Source of the DNA: Treponema sp.
GTDB taxonomy: Bacteria > Spirochaetota > Spirochaetia > Treponematales > Breznakiellaceae
Length of the DNA stretch: 8,117 nt
Assembly (NCBI GenBank): GCA_031273405.1
Contig: JAISRW010000021.1
Location: 1 to 8,117 of the forward strand
Reading direction: 5' to 3'
Shown: positions 6,603 to 8,117 of the stretch, one piece after another
Layout: every line of letters begins with the position of its first letter
How positions within the stretch are numbered: the stretch's first letter is position 1
Program-made: the position numbers and the translations under genes
Notes under the pieces: generated by a model
The model's database searches: none
Told to the model about the DNA's origin: nothing
What the model saw: only the letters and a program-made list of their open reading frames with translations

Positions 6603-6683
6603 GTAACTACTCAGGACTAATGCGGGGTTAAAGCACTGGAGAACAAGAACAGTTCTGAAATCACGCTACGACTGAATAGTTAC
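6603..6683. mobile_element. 81-base MITE-like element with a 9-base target duplication
   Basis: The left end GTAACTACTCAG (6603-6614) and right end CTGAATAGTTAC (6672-6683) are inverted repeats matching at 11 of 12 bases. Directly outside them lie two perfect copies of GGGGGAAAG (6594-6602 and 6684-6692), exactly as expected for a target-site duplication. The 57-base interior has no reading frame and contains the palindrome AGAAC-A-GTTCT (6646-6656). It is far too short to encode a transposase, so it would be a non-autonomous element moved in trans. IS66-family ends begin with GTAA but that family normally duplicates 8 bases, so family assignment is open. In leftward RNA the ends pair over all 12 positions with one G-U. 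Confidence 0.55.
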
Positions 6684-6689
6684 GGGGGA

Positions 6690-6718
6690 AAGACAAATCG
6701 TAAAAAAGGGGCTATGCT
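6690..6718 (+). promoter_or_regulatory. Weak candidate promoter of the nagZ-like gene
   Basis: AAGACA (6690-6695), a 17-base spacer and TATGCT (6713-6718) give a partial sigma-70 match that would start transcription about six bases before the ATG at 6731. The -35 hexamer overlaps the right-hand GGGGGAAAG repeat, so the adjacent element would have supplied or displaced promoter sequence. A nearer TATACT (6724-6729) is a better -10 match but would start transcription inside the coding region. Confidence 0.2.
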
Positions 6719-6730
6719 TAGACTATACTT

Positions 6731-7960
6731 ATGGGCCGGATCTTTTTCCTTATATTTTGCCTTTTCCTCTCCGCTTGCGGCGGAGGCGGGCGGGCCTCGC
6801 CTGAGAGCCGGGAGCCGGGGCCGGAGGCATCCACCCCGGAGGAGCTTCGCTTTCTCCCCGGAGCCGACGACGCCTCCTATTCCCTGCGCCTGGAGGAGGC
6901 CGCCAGGATCGCCGCTTTCATGGACGAGAGGCTTCTTGCCTCCCAGGTTCTCATTGCCGGCCTGGACGGGAACTCCGGCTTGAGCGCCGCCATGGCAGCC
7001 CTGCTCAGGGAGGTTCCGCCGGGGGGGCTCATGCTCTTTAAATACAACCTCAATACCGGCAAGGACGCTGTCCGCTCTTTCCTGGCCCTCTGCTCGAACC
7101 TTGTTTCCGAAGCTTCAGGCATTGCCCCCTTTATCGCCGTGGATCACGAGGGAGGGCTCGTGCACCGCTTCGGGCCTGGGGTGAAGAAGCTGCCGCCGGC
7201 TTTCTCCTTTTGGGAACTGGCGCAAAAAGAAGGCCCCGGGGCCGCTCTGGAAGTTCTCGACCGCGAGGTTTCCGCTTCCGCCGGGGAGATTCGGGACCTT
7301 GGGGTCACCATGAACTTTGCCCCGGTGGCGGAGGTTCTAAACGGTGATAACCTGAATTTCCTCCAAACCCGTTCCTATGGGCCCGACCCTGTCTTTACCG
7401 AAGAGGCCGCATCGGCTTTTGTAAGGGCCATGGACGCCGCGGGCATTGCCTGCGTGGTCAAGCACTTCCCCGGCAACACTGGCCGGGACCCCCACGGCGG
7501 GCCGGCGCTTCTTGAGGCGGACAGGGCCGCCTTGGATAGCATGACCGAGCCTTTTGCGGGAATCATACGCAGTCTGAGGCCCCCGGCCATCATGGTTTCC
7601 CATGTGACGGTCCCCGCCGTGGACGGCGGGAAAAACGCCAGCCTTTCCTCCCTGGTAATGAATGACTGGCTCAGGAAGGACCTGGGATTTCCGGGCATCC
7701 TCATTGCCGATGATTTTTCCATGGGCGCCGTGGCTTCTTCGGGCCTTTCTCCCGAAAAGGCGGCGGCAGAGGCGCTGATTGCTGGGGCCGATATGGTCAT
7801 GGCCTGGCCCGGGGATCTTGTCCTGGTCCGGAGGGAAATACTCAGAGCCCTGGAGGAGGGGAGGCTCCCCCGCCGGCGGCTCCGGGAGGCGGCCCAGCGC
7901 GTGATCGCCGAAAAAATACGCTACGGCCTTGTCCAGCCGGCAGCCGCCGGAGGCCGGTAA
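6731..7960 (+). CDS. nagZ: Lipoprotein GH3 beta-N-acetylhexosaminidase (NagZ type)
   Basis: 409 residues. A short lipoprotein signal peptide (residues 1-15) ends in the lipobox LFLSAC, Cys16. A Pro/Glu-rich tether leads into one glycoside hydrolase family 3 barrel: AVDHEGGLVHRFGPG (136-150), MNFAPVAEV (194-202), RSYGPDP (214-220), KHFPGNTGRDPH (244-255) with the NagZ-type Asp253-x-His255 pair used as general acid/base, and the nucleophile motif IADDFSMGA (325-333, one of Asp327/328). It should release N-acetylglucosamine from peptidoglycan fragments; lipid anchoring outside the inner membrane recalls Bacillus NagZ rather than the cytoplasmic E. coli enzyme. The usual second His of HFPGH is Asn249. 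The ATG at 6731 is the only possible start, since TAG occurs in frame at 6719. No ribosome-binding site precedes it at normal distance; AAGGGG is about 20 bases away. Confidence 0.92.
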   Translation: MGRIFFLIFCLFLSACGGGGRASPESREPGPEASTPEELRFLPGADDASYSLRLEEAARIAAFMDERLLASQVLIAGLDGNSGLSAAMAALLREVPPGGLMLFKYNLNTGKDAVRSFLALCSNLVSEASGIAPFIAVDHEGGLVHRFGPGVKKLPPAFSFWELAQKEGPGAALEVLDREVSASAGEIRDLGVTMNFAPVAEVLNGDNLNFLQTRSYGPDPVFTEEAASAFVRAMDAAGIACVVKHFPGNTGRDPHGGPALLEADRAALDSMTEPFAGIIRSLRPPAIMVSHVTVPAVDGGKNASLSSLVMNDWLRKDLGFPGILIADDFSMGAVASSGLSPEKAAAEALIAGADMVMAWPGDLVLVRREILRALEEGRLPRRRLREAAQRVIAEKIRYGLVQPAAAGGR

Positions 7961-7975
7961 AAGCCGCGTATGATG

Positions 7976-7993
7976 CGGGCCGGTCCGCGCCCG
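7976..7993 (+). terminator. Weak hairpin after the nagZ-like gene
   Basis: CGGGC (7976-7980) pairs with GCCCG (7989-7993) around an eight-base loop, 16 bases after the stop codon. The stem is strong but the following bases are ACAAACACC rather than a T run, so any termination would not be of the standard intrinsic kind. An overlapping GCGG/CCGC pairing is also possible. Confidence 0.25.
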
Positions 7994-8061
7994 ACAAACA
8001 CCTGAATCCGTACAAAATGAATTGACATTTAAAAGATTTGCCGGTTACTTGCAATTTGCCG

Positions 8062-8091
8062 TTGACGCGTATAGATGAGCCTGGATAGATT
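8062..8091 (+). promoter_or_regulatory. Candidate promoter for a gene beyond the right edge
   Basis: TTGACG (8062-8067), an 18-base spacer and TAGATT (8086-8091) resemble a sigma-70 promoter. The window ends in TTTTTAGGA (8109-8117), which may be the start of a ribosome-binding site. Upstream there is a perfect TTGACA (8022-8027) without a good -10 partner, and the octamer ATTTGCCG occurs twice 18 bases apart (8036-8043, 8054-8061). No reading frame of note lies in 7961-8117. Confidence 0.35.
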
Positions 8092-8117
8092 GTTGGTCTT
8101 TGAGAGAGTTTTTAGGA

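Noticed and set aside
6646..6656. Palindrome as a LexA/SOS box
   Set aside because: It does not match the spacing of the known E. coli (CTG-N10-CAG) or Bacillus (GAAC-N4-GTTC) boxes, and neither adjacent gene is an SOS gene.
6714..6983. 89-codon frame starting just before the nagZ-like gene, with a signal-peptide-like beginning
   Set aside because: It overlaps the lipoprotein start out of frame and becomes Arg/Pro-rich, typical of a GC-rich shadow frame. The hydrophobic start mirrors the real signal peptide.

Overview
The window looks like chromosomal DNA of a spirochaete, most likely a Treponema-like organism of moderate to high GC. The main reason is a single 837-codon gene that joins cytidylate kinase to ribosomal protein S1, a fusion annotated in Treponema pallidum and relatives. 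Two lipoproteins with spirochaete-style lipoboxes fit the same placement. Genus and species are inference; no 16S or other decisive marker is present.

Layout. (1) Positions 2-919 (+): the 3' part of a ComEC-type metallo-beta-lactamase-fold protein whose start lies outside the window. It is visibly more AT-rich than the rest and runs 60 bases into the convergent gene beside it. (2) Positions 860-1630 (-): an unrecognised secreted lipoprotein. (3) Positions 1631-1799: a non-coding stretch full of short stem-loops. (4) Positions 1800-6547 (-): a tight three-gene cluster transcribed leftward, cmk-rpsA fusion, then a GAF/AAA+/Fis-type sigma-54 activator 12 bases later, then a membrane-anchored TPR-like protein 5 bases after that. 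The Shine-Dalgarno of the TPR gene is made of the last two sense codons of the activator gene, so their translation is probably coupled. (5) Positions 6548-6730: a divergent intergenic region holding an 81-base element with 12-base inverted ends, flanked by a perfect 9-base direct repeat. (6) Positions 6731-7960 (+): a lipoprotein GH3 beta-N-acetylhexosaminidase of the NagZ type. (7) Positions 7961-8117: a weak hairpin, then promoter-like sequence for a gene beyond the right edge.

How the genes fit together. The fusion gene couples CMP/dCMP phosphorylation with translation initiation; the activator and TPR protein are probably co-transcribed with it, although nothing here shows what the GAF domain senses. 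NagZ and the left lipoprotein act outside the inner membrane. The most interesting points are the miniature transposon-like element in the shared promoter region, a nested internal start with two good ribosome-binding sites that could release free S1 from the fusion, an 18-base tandem repeat in the fusion linker, a T9 tract and possible leaderless start at the fusion gene, and a changed GAFTGA motif (GAFTSA) in the activator. I found no CRISPR array, tRNA, rRNA or complete transposase gene, and no clear defence system apart from the incomplete MBL gene.
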